A stretch of DNA of 64,000 nt, taken from Metarhizobium sp964253915. Lineage in GTDB: Bacteria; Pseudomonadota; Alphaproteobacteria; Rhizobiales; Rhizobiaceae. Positions 16,377-26,593 of this stretch are shown here, piece after piece. The notes under the pieces are model-generated. The model did no database searches, had not been told where the DNA came from, and saw only the letters and a list, made by a program, of their open reading frames with translations. The position numbers and the translations under genes are program-made. Position 1 is the first letter of the stretch. Each line of letters starts with the position of its first letter. The stretch is from assembly GCF_964253915.1 (NCBI RefSeq), contig NZ_CAXUSG020000002.1, positions 372,001 to 436,000 on the forward strand, read 5' to 3'.

Positions 16377-17513
16377 TCAGCGTGACGAAAAGCGCTCCGG
16401 CCGGAATGTCGCCAGCATCGGATGTTCTGCGCCGGTCGCGATCTCGCAGGCAAGCAGTTCGCCGACGATCAAGCCGAGCGTCGCGCCGCTGTGGCTGAAA
16501 GCGACATAATACCCCGGGATGGCTTTCAACGCCCCGAGCACGGGCTCGCCATCGCCCGGAATGGGTTTTCCGCCGACACCGACGGAAGCGACTTCAAGCT
16601 TCGGGTTACCCTCCAGCACCTTCGATGCCGCCGCCACCAACGCGTCGACGACGGACGCGTCGATGGCGTAGCTGCCGTCTTCGCGGATCGTCACCCCTTC
16701 GTCGGCCGCCCAGTCCGCATCGATGGAGAGGGTGCTGCCCGGTCCTGGGCGAACAGCCACCCTGGGGGTGTTGAGAACGGCGCGCAACGGGTGTGCGAGC
16801 GGCTTGGTCTGTACCAGGAGCGCAATCGGCGTGTCGTCACCGATGACCTGCCCGGATTCCGCCGCCATCTTCGGCACCGCAGGCCCGGTGGCCAGCAGCA
16901 CGACATCGCCGGCAAAGCGGTTTCCGGCTGCCGTCTCCGCGCCGACGGCACGACCGCCTTCGACCACGACTTTTGCCGCACCCTGATCGGTCACGAGGGT
17001 TCCGCCGAGGCTCGCGAATTCTTCGAGCAACAAACCGATCAGGATCGGCAGGTCCACCCAGCCTTCACCGGGATTGAAGATTGCACCCGGCGCGGTGACA
17101 GAACGGGCATCGAGGCCCGGCGTGACGGACGCGATGTCCTGTGCCGCAAGATGTTTTGCGTCGTAGCCGATCGATGTCTCGTAGCGATAGGCCGCATCGA
17201 TCTCATTGCGCTCGCCATCGGCATCCCATGTCAGTCCGCCTTCGAAACGAAGCCAGTCGGCGCCCGGGAAACGGGAGGCCAGCGTGCGATAGCGGTCGAT
17301 GCCGGCCATGCGCAGGCGATGGTAGGGTTCGGAACGCATGCGGGCGGAGTTGAGCCAGGACAGCGACCGGCCGGAAGCGCCGTTGGCGGGCGGGCCGTCG
17401 TTGACGATGGTGACCCGCACACCGCGGCGGGCAAGCTGCACACCGGTGGAAACGCCGAATATGCCGGCGCCGATAATGACCGCCGAGGTGATGATGTTGT
17501 CTTTCATGGTCAT
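16377..17513 (-). CDS. FAD-dependent amino acid/amine oxidoreductase (DAO family)
   Basis: This protein of about 378 residues has the FAD Rossmann motif SAVIIGAGIFGVSTG near its N-terminus and the C-terminal region YYVAFSHSGATLGLIVGELLACEI typical of D-amino-acid oxidase / glycine oxidase / sarcosine oxidase flavoproteins. Within it VGVGGKPIPGDGEPVLG is the substrate-end motif of this group. The ATG at 17513 (MTMKDNIITS) is used; 17507 is equally possible. It is the last gene of an operon with a fused permease-ATPase and a family-3 binding protein, so it probably oxidises the amine or amino acid they import. Unlike the enzyme at 7050-9965, no iron-sulphur partner is encoded here. Confidence 0.83.
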   Translation of the reverse strand: MTMKDNIITSAVIIGAGIFGVSTGVQLARRGVRVTIVNDGPPANGASGRSLSWLNSARMRSEPYHRLRMAGIDRYRTLASRFPGADWLRFEGGLTWDADGERNEIDAAYRYETSIGYDAKHLAAQDIASVTPGLDARSVTAPGAIFNPGEGWVDLPILIGLLLEEFASLGGTLVTDQGAAKVVVEGGRAVGAETAAGNRFAGDVVLLATGPAVPKMAAESGQVIGDDTPIALLVQTKPLAHPLRAVLNTPRVAVRPGPGSTLSIDADWAADEGVTIREDGSYAIDASVVDALVAAASKVLEGNPKLEVASVGVGGKPIPGDGEPVLGALKAIPGYYVAFSHSGATLGLIVGELLACEIATGAEHPMLATFRPERFSSR

Positions 17514-17550
17514 GTCTTTCAGTCCGTTGGTCATGAAGATCGGAAAAGGG

Positions 17551-19059
17551 TCAGAGCACTTCGGCCAAGAAGCGCTGCAGGCGCGGGCTTTGCGGATTGT
17601 CGAAGATCGCTTCCGGCGTGCCCGCTTCGACGACACGGCCTTCATCCATGAACACGACCTGATCGGCGACGCGCCGGGCAAAACCCATTTCGTGGGTAAC
17701 GACGACCATGGTCATGCCGTGCTTGCCGAGATCGGCCATGAGGTTGAGCACGCCCTTGACGAGTTCGGGATCGAGCGCGCTCGTCACCTCGTCGAAGAGG
17801 ATCACCTCAGGCTCCATCGCCAGGGCACGAGCAATCGCAACGCGCTGCTGCTGACCGCCCGAAAGCCCGCCGGGGCGATGATGCTGACGACTGGCAAGAC
17901 CGACATCCGCAAGACGCGCCTTGGCGATCCGTTCGGCCTCGGCCTTCGGCAATCCCTTGATCTTCGTCAGCGACAGCATGACGTTTTCGAGCGCCGTGTG
18001 GTCCGGAAAGAGGTTGAAGTGCTGGAAGACCATGCCCACCCGGCGGCGCAGACGCTCGGGTTTCATGGCGAGGATGCTTTCGCCATCGATGAGAATGTCA
18101 CCGCTCTTCGGTTCCACAAGCCGGTTGAGGCAACGCAGCAGCGTCGATTTGCCGGAACCGGACGGGCCGATGACGCAGGTGACGCTGCCGGCTTTCACCG
18201 AAAGATCGACACCCTTCAAGACGTCGAGTTCGCCGTAGGCCATGCCGAGCCCTCGGACATCGAGGCTACCGCCCTTGAAGGTGGCCTGCGAAGCGCGGCT
18301 GGCGCCGTCGAGTTCACTCACCTCTTCCAGCCCGCTGGTGATGGTCGCCGGTCGCTGCTTGCCGATACGCAAACGGTTGTCGATGGCATTGACGACGTGG
18401 GTCAGCGGCACGGTGACGACGAGATAGAAGATACCGGCGAGAAGCAGTGGCGACAGATTGCCGGTGACGACCGCCTGGTCCTGCCCGACGCGAAAAATCT
18501 CGCGCTCGGAGGCAAGCAGGCCGAGAAAATAGACGAGGCTCGAATCCTTGACGTTGCCGATGAACTGATTGACGAGGGCCGGCAGGACCCGGCGCACGCC
18601 CTGCGGCACGACGATCAACCGCATGCCCTGTCCGTAACTCATGCTCAGCGCCCGGCAGGCCTCCATCTGGCCGCGGTCGACGCTCTGAATGCCGGAGCGG
18701 AAAATCTCGCCGATATAGGCGCCGGCGATCAGGCTGAGCGCCAGGATGCCGAGCGGGTAGGGCGAAGGTCCGAAAAGTTCGCGGCCGATACGGGCAAAAC
18801 CCTGGCCGATCAGCAGAATGGTGACGATGGCCGGCAGGCCGCGGAAGACATCCGTATAGATGCGGGCGGGAATGCGCAGCCAGGGCGAACGGGAAATGCC
18901 CATGATGGCCAGCACCATGCCGATGACGACGCCGAGCACGGTCGAAGCGGCAGCCAAAATCAAAGTATTCTTCAGGCCGACCGTGATCATGGTCGGCAGG
19001 ACTTCGGCCATGGCATTCCAGTCGAGGAAGCTGCGGCGCAGGTTTTCAAGCCAATTCAT
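17551..19059 (-). CDS. Fused amino acid ABC transporter permease/ATP-binding protein
   Basis: This 502-residue protein joins two parts that are usually separate. Residues 1 to about 235 form a HisM-type permease (five helices, VFRGLPAIVTILLIG, EAA motif SVDRGQMEACRALSMS). After a linker, residues 255-502 form an ATPase with Walker A IGPSGSGKST, Q-loop VFQHFNLFPD, signature LSGGQQQR and Walker B VILFDEVTSALDPE, where the usual DEPTSALD is DEVTSALD. ATG 19059 follows AGGGACC. Permease-ATPase fusions of this kind occur in several rhizobial and actinobacterial systems. As a homodimer it would supply the whole membrane part of the importer. It lies between the binding-protein and FAD genes. Confidence 0.87.
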   Translation of the reverse strand: MNWLENLRRSFLDWNAMAEVLPTMITVGLKNTLILAAASTVLGVVIGMVLAIMGISRSPWLRIPARIYTDVFRGLPAIVTILLIGQGFARIGRELFGPSPYPLGILALSLIAGAYIGEIFRSGIQSVDRGQMEACRALSMSYGQGMRLIVVPQGVRRVLPALVNQFIGNVKDSSLVYFLGLLASEREIFRVGQDQAVVTGNLSPLLLAGIFYLVVTVPLTHVVNAIDNRLRIGKQRPATITSGLEEVSELDGASRASQATFKGGSLDVRGLGMAYGELDVLKGVDLSVKAGSVTCVIGPSGSGKSTLLRCLNRLVEPKSGDILIDGESILAMKPERLRRRVGMVFQHFNLFPDHTALENVMLSLTKIKGLPKAEAERIAKARLADVGLASRQHHRPGGLSGGQQQRVAIARALAMEPEVILFDEVTSALDPELVKGVLNLMADLGKHGMTMVVVTHEMGFARRVADQVVFMDEGRVVEAGTPEAIFDNPQSPRLQRFLAEVL

Positions 19060-19119
19060 CAGGTGGTCCCTTGAAAGAAAGGCCGGTCCGACCGGCAAGG
19101 GCCGGACCGGAAGGCGGCA

Positions 19120-19956
19120 TCACTGCTTGGGAAGATACTGATCCGGCATCGGCGTGCCGGGGAACCACTTTTCATGCAGGGTTTTCCAGGTACCGTCCTG
19201 CATGGCGGCCTGCAGACCCTTGTTCAGCGCCTCGCGCAGCGCATCGTTGCCCTTGCGGATGACAAAACCGGCCGGTGCGTCGAAGCTTGGGATGTTGACG
19301 GCAACCTTCAGTTCCGGATACCGCGCGGAATAGTCCTTTGCCGCTTCGTAGTCGAGGAAATGCGCATCGACCGTGCCGTTGTTGAGCGCCGAGACGGCGG
19401 AATTGTTGTCGGGGAATTTTACCAGGTCGGCACCGGCGAAATTCTTCTCGGCGTAGATTTCCTGCAGCGTGCCCTGCACGACGCCGAGGCGCTTGCCCTT
19501 CAGTCCGGCCGCGTCGGTGATGCCGGCGTCCGCCGTCAGGATGGTGAGGAAGCCTGCCAGGTAACCATCCGAGAAATCGATCGTTTCCTTGCGCTTGTCG
19601 GTCGTGCCGATGGCGGCTGCGGCAACATCGAAGCGGCCATTGGCGACCGATGGCATGAGCGCCGAGAATTCCTGGCCGGTGAAGATCACCTGTTCCTTCT
19701 TGAAACCCATGCGCTCGGCGACATTGAGGAAGAGCTCGATGTCGAAGCCGCTGAAATTGCCGTCTGCGGTGGTGAAGGCATAGGGCTTGGCATCACCCAT
19801 GGTGCCGACGCTGATGACGGTCGGATCGATCAGGCCGTAAGGATTGTCCTGGGCAATCGCGGAGGTCGCAGCACTTGCGGCAAGGCCGAGTGCAAGCGCG
19901 ACAACTGCGGTGCGCAGTCTCGCGAAGGGAAAGCTGATGACGTCAGGGAATTTCAT
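19120..19956 (-). CDS. Amino acid ABC transporter substrate-binding protein (family 3)
   Basis: This 278-residue periplasmic protein has a long signal peptide (about 1-38, ending ATSAIA) and then DNPYGLIDPTVISVGTMGD. Family-3 motifs are NFSGFDIELFLNVAERMGFK, FSALMPSVANGRFDVAAAAIGTTDKRKETIDFSDGY (two segments) and the C-terminal TWKTLHEKWFPG. ATG 19956 has GGAGACGAAAACC upstream; the longer frame is spurious. It is the first gene of the operon facing the LacI gene, and the paired palindromes at 20082-20120 lie between the two. The ligand is probably a small amino acid or amine oxidised by the downstream FAD enzyme. Confidence 0.88.
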   Translation of the reverse strand: MKFPDVISFPFARLRTAVVALALGLAASAATSAIAQDNPYGLIDPTVISVGTMGDAKPYAFTTADGNFSGFDIELFLNVAERMGFKKEQVIFTGQEFSALMPSVANGRFDVAAAAIGTTDKRKETIDFSDGYLAGFLTILTADAGITDAAGLKGKRLGVVQGTLQEIYAEKNFAGADLVKFPDNNSAVSALNNGTVDAHFLDYEAAKDYSARYPELKVAVNIPSFDAPAGFVIRKGNDALREALNKGLQAAMQDGTWKTLHEKWFPGTPMPDQYLPKQ

Positions 19957-20081
19957 GGTTTTCGTCTCCTCTGGTGGTGTCTTTTGCGAAATCTGAAGGC
20001 GCAGACGTCCCTTTCCAGACCGCGGCAGCCACCGCGCGTCCGGCCCCATGCATGCGCATGTCGGGACAAGTATTTTCTTAT

Positions 20082-20097
20082 TTGAGACCGGTCTCAA
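20082..20097. promoter_or_regulatory. LacI-type operator, palindrome 1
   Basis: TTGAGACCGGTCTCAA is a perfect 16-base palindrome with a central CG, as in LacI-family operators. It shares its 12-base core GAGACCGGTCTC with the next site. Confidence 0.75.
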
Positions 20098-20100
20098 TTT

Positions 20101-20120
20101 AAAAGAGACCGGTCTCTTTT
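20101..20120. promoter_or_regulatory. LacI-type operator, palindrome 2
   Basis: AAAAGAGACCGGTCTCTTTT is a perfect 20-base palindrome. Its centre is 21 bases from that of palindrome 1, two helical turns, so two dimers would bind the same face. It lies 63 bases before the LacI-family ATG. Confidence 0.78.
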
Positions 20121-20183
20121 GCTTTTGACGATTGTTATCTTCGCATTTGCCAGTCGTCAATATCTCTTGTAAGGCTACCGTTC

Positions 20184-21272
20184 ATGGAACAGAACCAACC
20201 CCGATCCGCCTCCGTGACCGTGGCCGACGTCGCCCACAAGGCCGGCGTCTCCAAGGCGACGGCGGCGCGCGTGCTGGGCGGTTACGGAACCGTCAGCGAC
20301 CGGGTGCGCGATGCGGTGACCGCCGCGGCGCGAGCGCTCGACTACCGTCCCAACGAACTGGCGAGGAGCATGACCACTGGCCGCTCCGGCACGATCGGCG
20401 TCGTGGTCGGCGATATCGAGAACCCGTTCTTCAGCCTCGCCGTGCGCGGCATCACGGATGTTGCGCGTCAGGCCGGCTTCACCGTCATCCTGATCAATTC
20501 GGGCGAGGACGTCGACGCGGAAAAAGCGGCCGTCCGCACCTTGCTGGCCAAGCGGGTCGATGGGCTGATCGTCTCGCCGGCCCGCGAGAGCGATGTCGAG
20601 CACCTCAGGGAAGCCGTTCGCTCCGGCCGGCCGCTGGCGCTGCTCGACCGCGGCTGCGAAACGCTCGACGTCGATACGGTCATTGCCGACGACCGGGATG
20701 CGACCGAAAGCATTACCCGCAGGCTCATCGCACTCGGGCACCGCCGCATCGCCTATCTGACGGCCTGCGACACTGACGACCATATGTTTCGCACGACCGC
20801 CGACATCTACACCGGCTCGGTACGCCGACGCATCGAGGGGTTTCTCGATGCCTGCTCGGATGCCGATCTGCCCGATATGGGGAAATGGGTGCACATGGGG
20901 GCGAATGCGCCCAAACGCACCCAGGAGATTGCGAAAGGCATGTTGCGGGCGAGCGAACGGCCGACGGCGATCATCGCGTCTGACAGCGTCATCGGCCTGG
21001 AGGTGTTCAAGGCCAGCCGGGAAATCGGTCTTTCGATTCCCGCGGACCTGTCGCTGATTTCTTTCCACGATGCGGACTGGACGGCTGTCACCTCGCCGCC
21101 CGTCACGGTGGTTCGCCAACCCGTCTATCAGCTAGGAGAGACGGCGGCGAAACTGCTTGTCGAGCGCCTGGCCGGCACCAGCGCCGAAACCCGGCGTGTC
21201 ATATTGCAGAATGAGGTGGTGGATCGCTCATCCGTTGCGCATGCAGGGGCGCAAATCGTTCCGGCTGCCTGA
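20184..21272 (+). CDS. LacI family transcriptional regulator
   Basis: This 362-residue regulator has the N-terminal LacI helix-turn-helix (VTVADVAHKAGVSKATAARVL) and hinge YRPNELARSM, followed by a periplasmic-binding-protein-like effector domain (TIGVVVGDIENPFFS, GHRRIAYL, PADLSLISFHDADW). In the recognition helix the common TVSR is TAAR, an unusual change that may relate to its distinctive GAGACCGGTCTC sites. It is divergent from the amino-acid importer operon and is followed 116 bases later by a nucleobase permease. It likely represses the importer and itself; the effector is unknown. Confidence 0.88.
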   Translation: MEQNQPRSASVTVADVAHKAGVSKATAARVLGGYGTVSDRVRDAVTAAARALDYRPNELARSMTTGRSGTIGVVVGDIENPFFSLAVRGITDVARQAGFTVILINSGEDVDAEKAAVRTLLAKRVDGLIVSPARESDVEHLREAVRSGRPLALLDRGCETLDVDTVIADDRDATESITRRLIALGHRRIAYLTACDTDDHMFRTTADIYTGSVRRRIEGFLDACSDADLPDMGKWVHMGANAPKRTQEIAKGMLRASERPTAIIASDSVIGLEVFKASREIGLSIPADLSLISFHDADWTAVTSPPVTVVRQPVYQLGETAAKLLVERLAGTSAETRRVILQNEVVDRSSVAHAGAQIVPAA

Positions 21273-21388
21273 CACCCATCCATCGGGCCGCAAAGCAACC
21301 AATATTGGACGATCGACGACGGGCGCAGCCTATTGCCACGGGCCGTAGGCCCATGCGACCGTATCCCATTCGAAAGATTAGGGAATTG

Positions 21389-23152
21389 ATGACGTACGCC
21401 TTCGATCCAACACGCATCAGACTTCCGCTGTCGCGCAACAGGCGCAAGCCACCCGATATCGTCTATTCCAATTCCGACCGGCCGCCGCCGGCAGCCCTGA
21501 TGGCGCTTGCCGGACAGCATGCGGTGATGGCAATCGCGCTCTCCACCTATGCGCTTGCGGCCGCAAAACTTGGCGGATTGTCGGTCGCGGATACGCAGAC
21601 ATTTCTGTCCTATTCGATCCTCGGCATGGCGGTGGCGACGTTCCTGCAGTCCTGGGGCGGGCGTTTTGGCGCGGGGGCGCTGATCGTCCATATTCCTGGG
21701 CCGATCATGGTCCCCTTCGTCACCGTGATGCTGCATGAATATGGCGCAGGCGGCATGCTCATGCTGGGCCTTGCGACCGGCATCCCTGCTATCGGCCTCA
21801 GCCGGCTGATCCCGCATCTGCGGGCGTTGTTTCCGCCGACCGTGCTGGGCGTCATCGTCTGCATGGGCGGGTTCTCGCTCATCCAGGGCGCGACACGGCA
21901 ATCCCTTGGCCTGAACGAGGCCTATGCGATCGACCCTATCAGCGCCCTGATTGCCGGCATGACGCTCACCGTTATCGTTGCCCTCTCCGTTTGGGGCAAC
22001 CGGACGATGAAGCTCTTCGGGCTGGCAACCGGCATCATCGTCGGTGTCGTGGTCGCCGCTCTCTGCGGACGCCTCACCGGCATGGAGTTGTTCGCGACAG
22101 CGCCGATCGTCGCCTTGCCGAGCCTGCCCACGCCCGTCTTTGCAATCGACCCGGGTCTGCTTGTCGTCGTCATCGTCGTCGGCCTTCTCGGGCAGTTCGA
22201 CACCTTTGCCAGCACGGTCATCGTCGACCGGATGGATGACGCCGACTGGCACCGTCCCGACATGAAGACCGCCGGCGGTGGCGTGATGGCCAATGGCATC
22301 GGCAACATCCTTGCCGGCATCGTCGGCGGCATGCCGAATGGCGCCTCTTCGGCCAATATCGGCCTCGCCCACGCGACACGGTCGACCTCGCGCTGGATCG
22401 GCCTGACGGCAGCGCTGATTATCGCCGTCGTATCCCTGCTGCCGCAGGCAACGCTGGCCCTGACCCTGATCCCGACGCCGGTGATCGGCGCGATCCAGGT
22501 CTATGCCGCTGCGTTCCTGATGGTTTCCGGCCTCGAACTTGCCACCTCGCGGGCAATCGACAGCCGCAGCATCTTCATGATCGGCATATCGCTGTTCGTC
22601 GGCCTTGGCGTCATGCTCATCCCGCAGCTTGCCGAGAGCGTGCCCGCCTCGTTCCGGCATTTCCTTGGCAGCGGCTTCGTCATGGCCGGCGTCGTCGCGA
22701 TCCTGCTCAACCTGCTGTTCCGGCTCGGCACGTCGATTGTCGCCCAACGGTCGCTCGACGGGGAAGAAGATGTCATCACCGCAATCAACGAGTTCATCGA
22801 AAAGCAGGGCGGCAAATGGGCGGCCCGCCGTGAAGTCATCAGCCGCGCTGCGCTCGCCGCACTCGAAACCACCGAGCTTATCCTCGTGTCCGGCCAGGGA
22901 CGCAGGCCGACTGCGATCCGCGCCCGCTTCGACGAACTGAATTTCGACGTGGAGATCTTGCATTCCGGCCCGCCGCTGGTGCTTGGCGGCATGGACGCGC
23001 CCGAGGTCGACGACTGGCTGGATGCCGATGAGGACGCCGTGCAGAACGCAATGGCGAATGTCTCGATGGTTCTGGTGCAACGTCTGGCCGACCGCGTGCG
23101 ACCTGGAACGCGAGACGGCAGCGCATCCATCCTGCTGCATTTCGATCACTGA
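21389..23152 (+). CDS. NCS2/NAT nucleobase permease with extra C-terminal domain
   Basis: This 587-residue protein has 12 or more membrane segments from about residue 45 to 450 and the nucleobase-ascorbate transporter signature in a variant form, NIGLAHATR (N-x-G-x4-T-R). Members of this family take up xanthine, uric acid or uracil. Residues from about 455 to 587 are soluble and unlike standard NCS2 proteins of about 430-480 residues. They contain EEDVITAINEFIEKQGG, an A-x-x-E-x-x-E helix, FDVEILHSGPPL and a closing LHFDH strand, suggesting a degenerate GHKL/anti-sigma-like ATPase fold (inference). ATG 21389 follows TTAGGGAATTG. It may belong to the LacI regulon upstream. Confidence 0.83.
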   Translation: MTYAFDPTRIRLPLSRNRRKPPDIVYSNSDRPPPAALMALAGQHAVMAIALSTYALAAAKLGGLSVADTQTFLSYSILGMAVATFLQSWGGRFGAGALIVHIPGPIMVPFVTVMLHEYGAGGMLMLGLATGIPAIGLSRLIPHLRALFPPTVLGVIVCMGGFSLIQGATRQSLGLNEAYAIDPISALIAGMTLTVIVALSVWGNRTMKLFGLATGIIVGVVVAALCGRLTGMELFATAPIVALPSLPTPVFAIDPGLLVVVIVVGLLGQFDTFASTVIVDRMDDADWHRPDMKTAGGGVMANGIGNILAGIVGGMPNGASSANIGLAHATRSTSRWIGLTAALIIAVVSLLPQATLALTLIPTPVIGAIQVYAAAFLMVSGLELATSRAIDSRSIFMIGISLFVGLGVMLIPQLAESVPASFRHFLGSGFVMAGVVAILLNLLFRLGTSIVAQRSLDGEEDVITAINEFIEKQGGKWAARREVISRAALAALETTELILVSGQGRRPTAIRARFDELNFDVEILHSGPPLVLGGMDAPEVDDWLDADEDAVQNAMANVSMVLVQRLADRVRPGTRDGSASILLHFDH

Positions 23153-23188
23153 CGCCTGCGGTTGTCAGGCCTGCCCTGAAATGCAACA

Positions 23189-23207
23189 GGCCGGCGCTTG
23201 GCCGGCC
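23189..23207. terminator. Bidirectional terminator-like hairpin
   Basis: GGCCGGC / GCCGGCC with a five-base loop lies between the convergent NCS2 and SDR genes; on the plus strand TTTTT follows shortly after. Confidence 0.55.
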
Positions 23208-23217
23208 CGATGGATTT

Positions 23218-24006
23218 TTACCAGCAGCAGAAGCCGCCATCGACAAGCAGGTCGACACCCGTCACAAAGCTTGAGGCATTCGACAGCAGGAACACTGCCG
23301 GCCCGACCATTTCATCGACATTCGCCATGCGCTGCATCGGCGTCTGCTCTTCGAACAGTTTCGTCTGGTGCACCATTTCCGGCCGGGTGTTCATCGGCGT
23401 TGCCGTATAGCCGGGGCTGATGGTGTTAACGCGGACGCCCCGGCCAACCCATTCCATCGCCATCGACTTGCTCATATGGATGACGCCGGCCTTGGAAGCA
23501 TTGTAGTGGCACTGGTTGAGGCCACGATTGACGATGACGCCGGACATAGAGGCGATGTTGACGATGGAGCCGCGGCCGGATTTCAGCATGGCACGCGCTT
23601 CCGCCTGGCAGGACAGGAAGACACCCTTGAGGTTGATGTCCATCATCGTCTGGAACTGGCTTTCCTCCATCTCCTCCGCCGGATTGGCATTGGCGATGCC
23701 GGCGGCGTTGACGGCGAGCGTCAGGGCACCAAGTTCGGCTTCGGTGCGCGCAACGGCCTCGTTCAACGCGGCGCTGCTGGTGACGTCTGCGGCAATCTGG
23801 ATGCTGCGGCGCCCTGCCCGGGCGATGAAATCGGCCGTCGTCGCAAGGCCGTCATCCGTGCGGCGGTCAAGCAGCGCCACATCGGCGCCGCACTGGGCCA
23901 GGCCCATGGCAATCCGCTGGCCGATGCCGCTACCGGCGCCAGTCACGAAAGCGACGTTGCCGGAAAGATCGAACATTTTCGGCGCGTTGAGAGTGATTTC
24001 AGACAT
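23218..24006 (-). CDS. SDR family oxidoreductase
   Basis: This 262-residue classical short-chain dehydrogenase has the NAD(P) motif FVTGAGSGIGQ, the NAG-type element VNAAGIAN, the catalytic serine region IASMSGVIVNRG, the YxxxK motif HYNASKAG, and the closing VTGVDLLVDGGFCCW. The aspartate-containing LLDRRTD after strand two suggests NAD preference. ATG 24006 is favoured by AGGA nine bases upstream. It ends the ribose-type ABC operon, 15 bases after the ATPase, so it is expected to oxidise the imported sugar or polyol or its first product. Related proteins include sorbitol and 2-deoxygluconate dehydrogenases; I cannot choose between them. Confidence 0.86.
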   Translation of the reverse strand: MSEITLNAPKMFDLSGNVAFVTGAGSGIGQRIAMGLAQCGADVALLDRRTDDGLATTADFIARAGRRSIQIAADVTSSAALNEAVARTEAELGALTLAVNAAGIANANPAEEMEESQFQTMMDINLKGVFLSCQAEARAMLKSGRGSIVNIASMSGVIVNRGLNQCHYNASKAGVIHMSKSMAMEWVGRGVRVNTISPGYTATPMNTRPEMVHQTKLFEEQTPMQRMANVDEMVGPAVFLLSNASSFVTGVDLLVDGGFCCW

Positions 24007-24021
24007 AGACATTCTTCCTGT

Positions 24022-25509
<1,488 letters not shown>

Positions 25510-25534
25510 GGCGCGGCTGCCTTTCAGGACCGGG

Positions 25535-26467
25535 TTACGGATGGCTCTTGACGAATTCCGGCGCGTTTTCGCACGTCGTCAGAACAGCGTTCGGCGTCTG
25601 GCGCTCTTCGACCTTCTGGCCGGCGGCGACGGCAATCGCGGATTCGACGGCGAGAACGCCCATCTTCTGCGTGCTCTGGGTTGCCGTTGCGATGAACGGA
25701 CCCTTGCACTTGGCGAGGTATTCGAGCGCCGAGACGTCGCCGTCGTAACCGCCGATGATCACCTTGTCCGAGAGGTTGGCAACGTCGACAGCCTTGGCCG
25801 CACCCATGGCAAGGCCGTCAGCCTGGCCGAAGATGATGGTGATATCGGGATTGGCCTGCAGCATGTTCTGCGCGATCGAGAAACCCTCGTCCGCCGACCA
25901 CATGTTGCTCCACTGCTGGTCGACCAGCTCGACACCGCTGTTTTCGTCGATGGCGCGCTTGCAACCGGTGAAGCGGTCGACTTCCGGCGTCGTACCCTTC
26001 TGGCCGTGGATGATCGCCATCTTGCCCTTGCCGCCGGCCTTCTCGATGATGTGCTTGCAAACAGCGTAGGCGGATTCGACGCTTTCACCGGCGATGAACG
26101 TGTCGCCCGGCGCGCCTTCCGGAACGCGGTCGACGTTGATGACGGGAATGCCGGCTTCGCGGGCAAGGCGGGTCGGAACGGCGGCAGCCGCAGCACCGGC
26201 CGGGATATAGATGAATGCGTTGATGTCCTGCGTCATCAGGTCCTGCACCTGGCTGACCTGCGTGTTGGTGTCGTTCTTTGCATCGACGACCACAACCTCG
26301 ATGCCCTTCTCCTTGGCATGCTTTTCGACGCCGAGCTTGATCTGGTTGAAGAAGTCAGCCTGCAGGTTCGGAACGGCAAGGCCGATCTTCTTGATCTCTG
26401 CCGCGGCTGCGGGAGACGCGAGGATCGCAGCAGCTGTTGCCGCCATCAGGATTTTGGACAGTTTCAT
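25535..26467 (-). CDS. Sugar ABC transporter substrate-binding protein (RbsB type)
   Basis: This 310-residue periplasmic protein has a signal peptide (1-23, ending SPAAAA) and the peripla-BP-4 pattern KKIGLAVPNLQADFFNQIKLG, EVVVVDAKNDTNTQVSQVQDLM, PVINVDRVPEG and GGYDGDVSAL. This is the ribose/galactose/xylose-binding fold. ATG 26467 is preceded by a GGAG-rich site; the longer frame is not signal-like. It is encoded between the permease and ATPase genes. Ligand identity is open: C4-C6 sugars, branched sugars and polyols are all bound by close relatives. Confidence 0.9.
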   Translation of the reverse strand: MKLSKILMAATAAAILASPAAAAEIKKIGLAVPNLQADFFNQIKLGVEKHAKEKGIEVVVVDAKNDTNTQVSQVQDLMTQDINAFIYIPAGAAAAAVPTRLAREAGIPVINVDRVPEGAPGDTFIAGESVESAYAVCKHIIEKAGGKGKMAIIHGQKGTTPEVDRFTGCKRAIDENSGVELVDQQWSNMWSADEGFSIAQNMLQANPDITIIFGQADGLAMGAAKAVDVANLSDKVIIGGYDGDVSALEYLAKCKGPFIATATQSTQKMGVLAVESAIAVAAGQKVEERQTPNAVLTTCENAPEFVKSHP

Positions 26468-26593
26468 GGTTTCTCCTCCGAGTTGCCCGGTGGTTCCCTG
26501 CGCTGGCAGAAGACCACCTTCCCTTTTGCCGGCCCGCACCATTGCAGACCGTTTTCAGTACCCCGCGCCCCTCAGGCTACGAGGTAAAAGTCG

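Noticed and set aside
16176..16385. 69-codon plus-strand ORF overlapping the small hypothetical gene
   Set aside because: It overlaps the better supported ORF at 16001-16246, runs through the hairpin at 16311-16349 and has random-like composition.
21128..23149. 673-codon minus-strand open frame
   Set aside because: It is the mirror of the NCS2 permease gene, has no membrane or domain pattern and no ribosome site.
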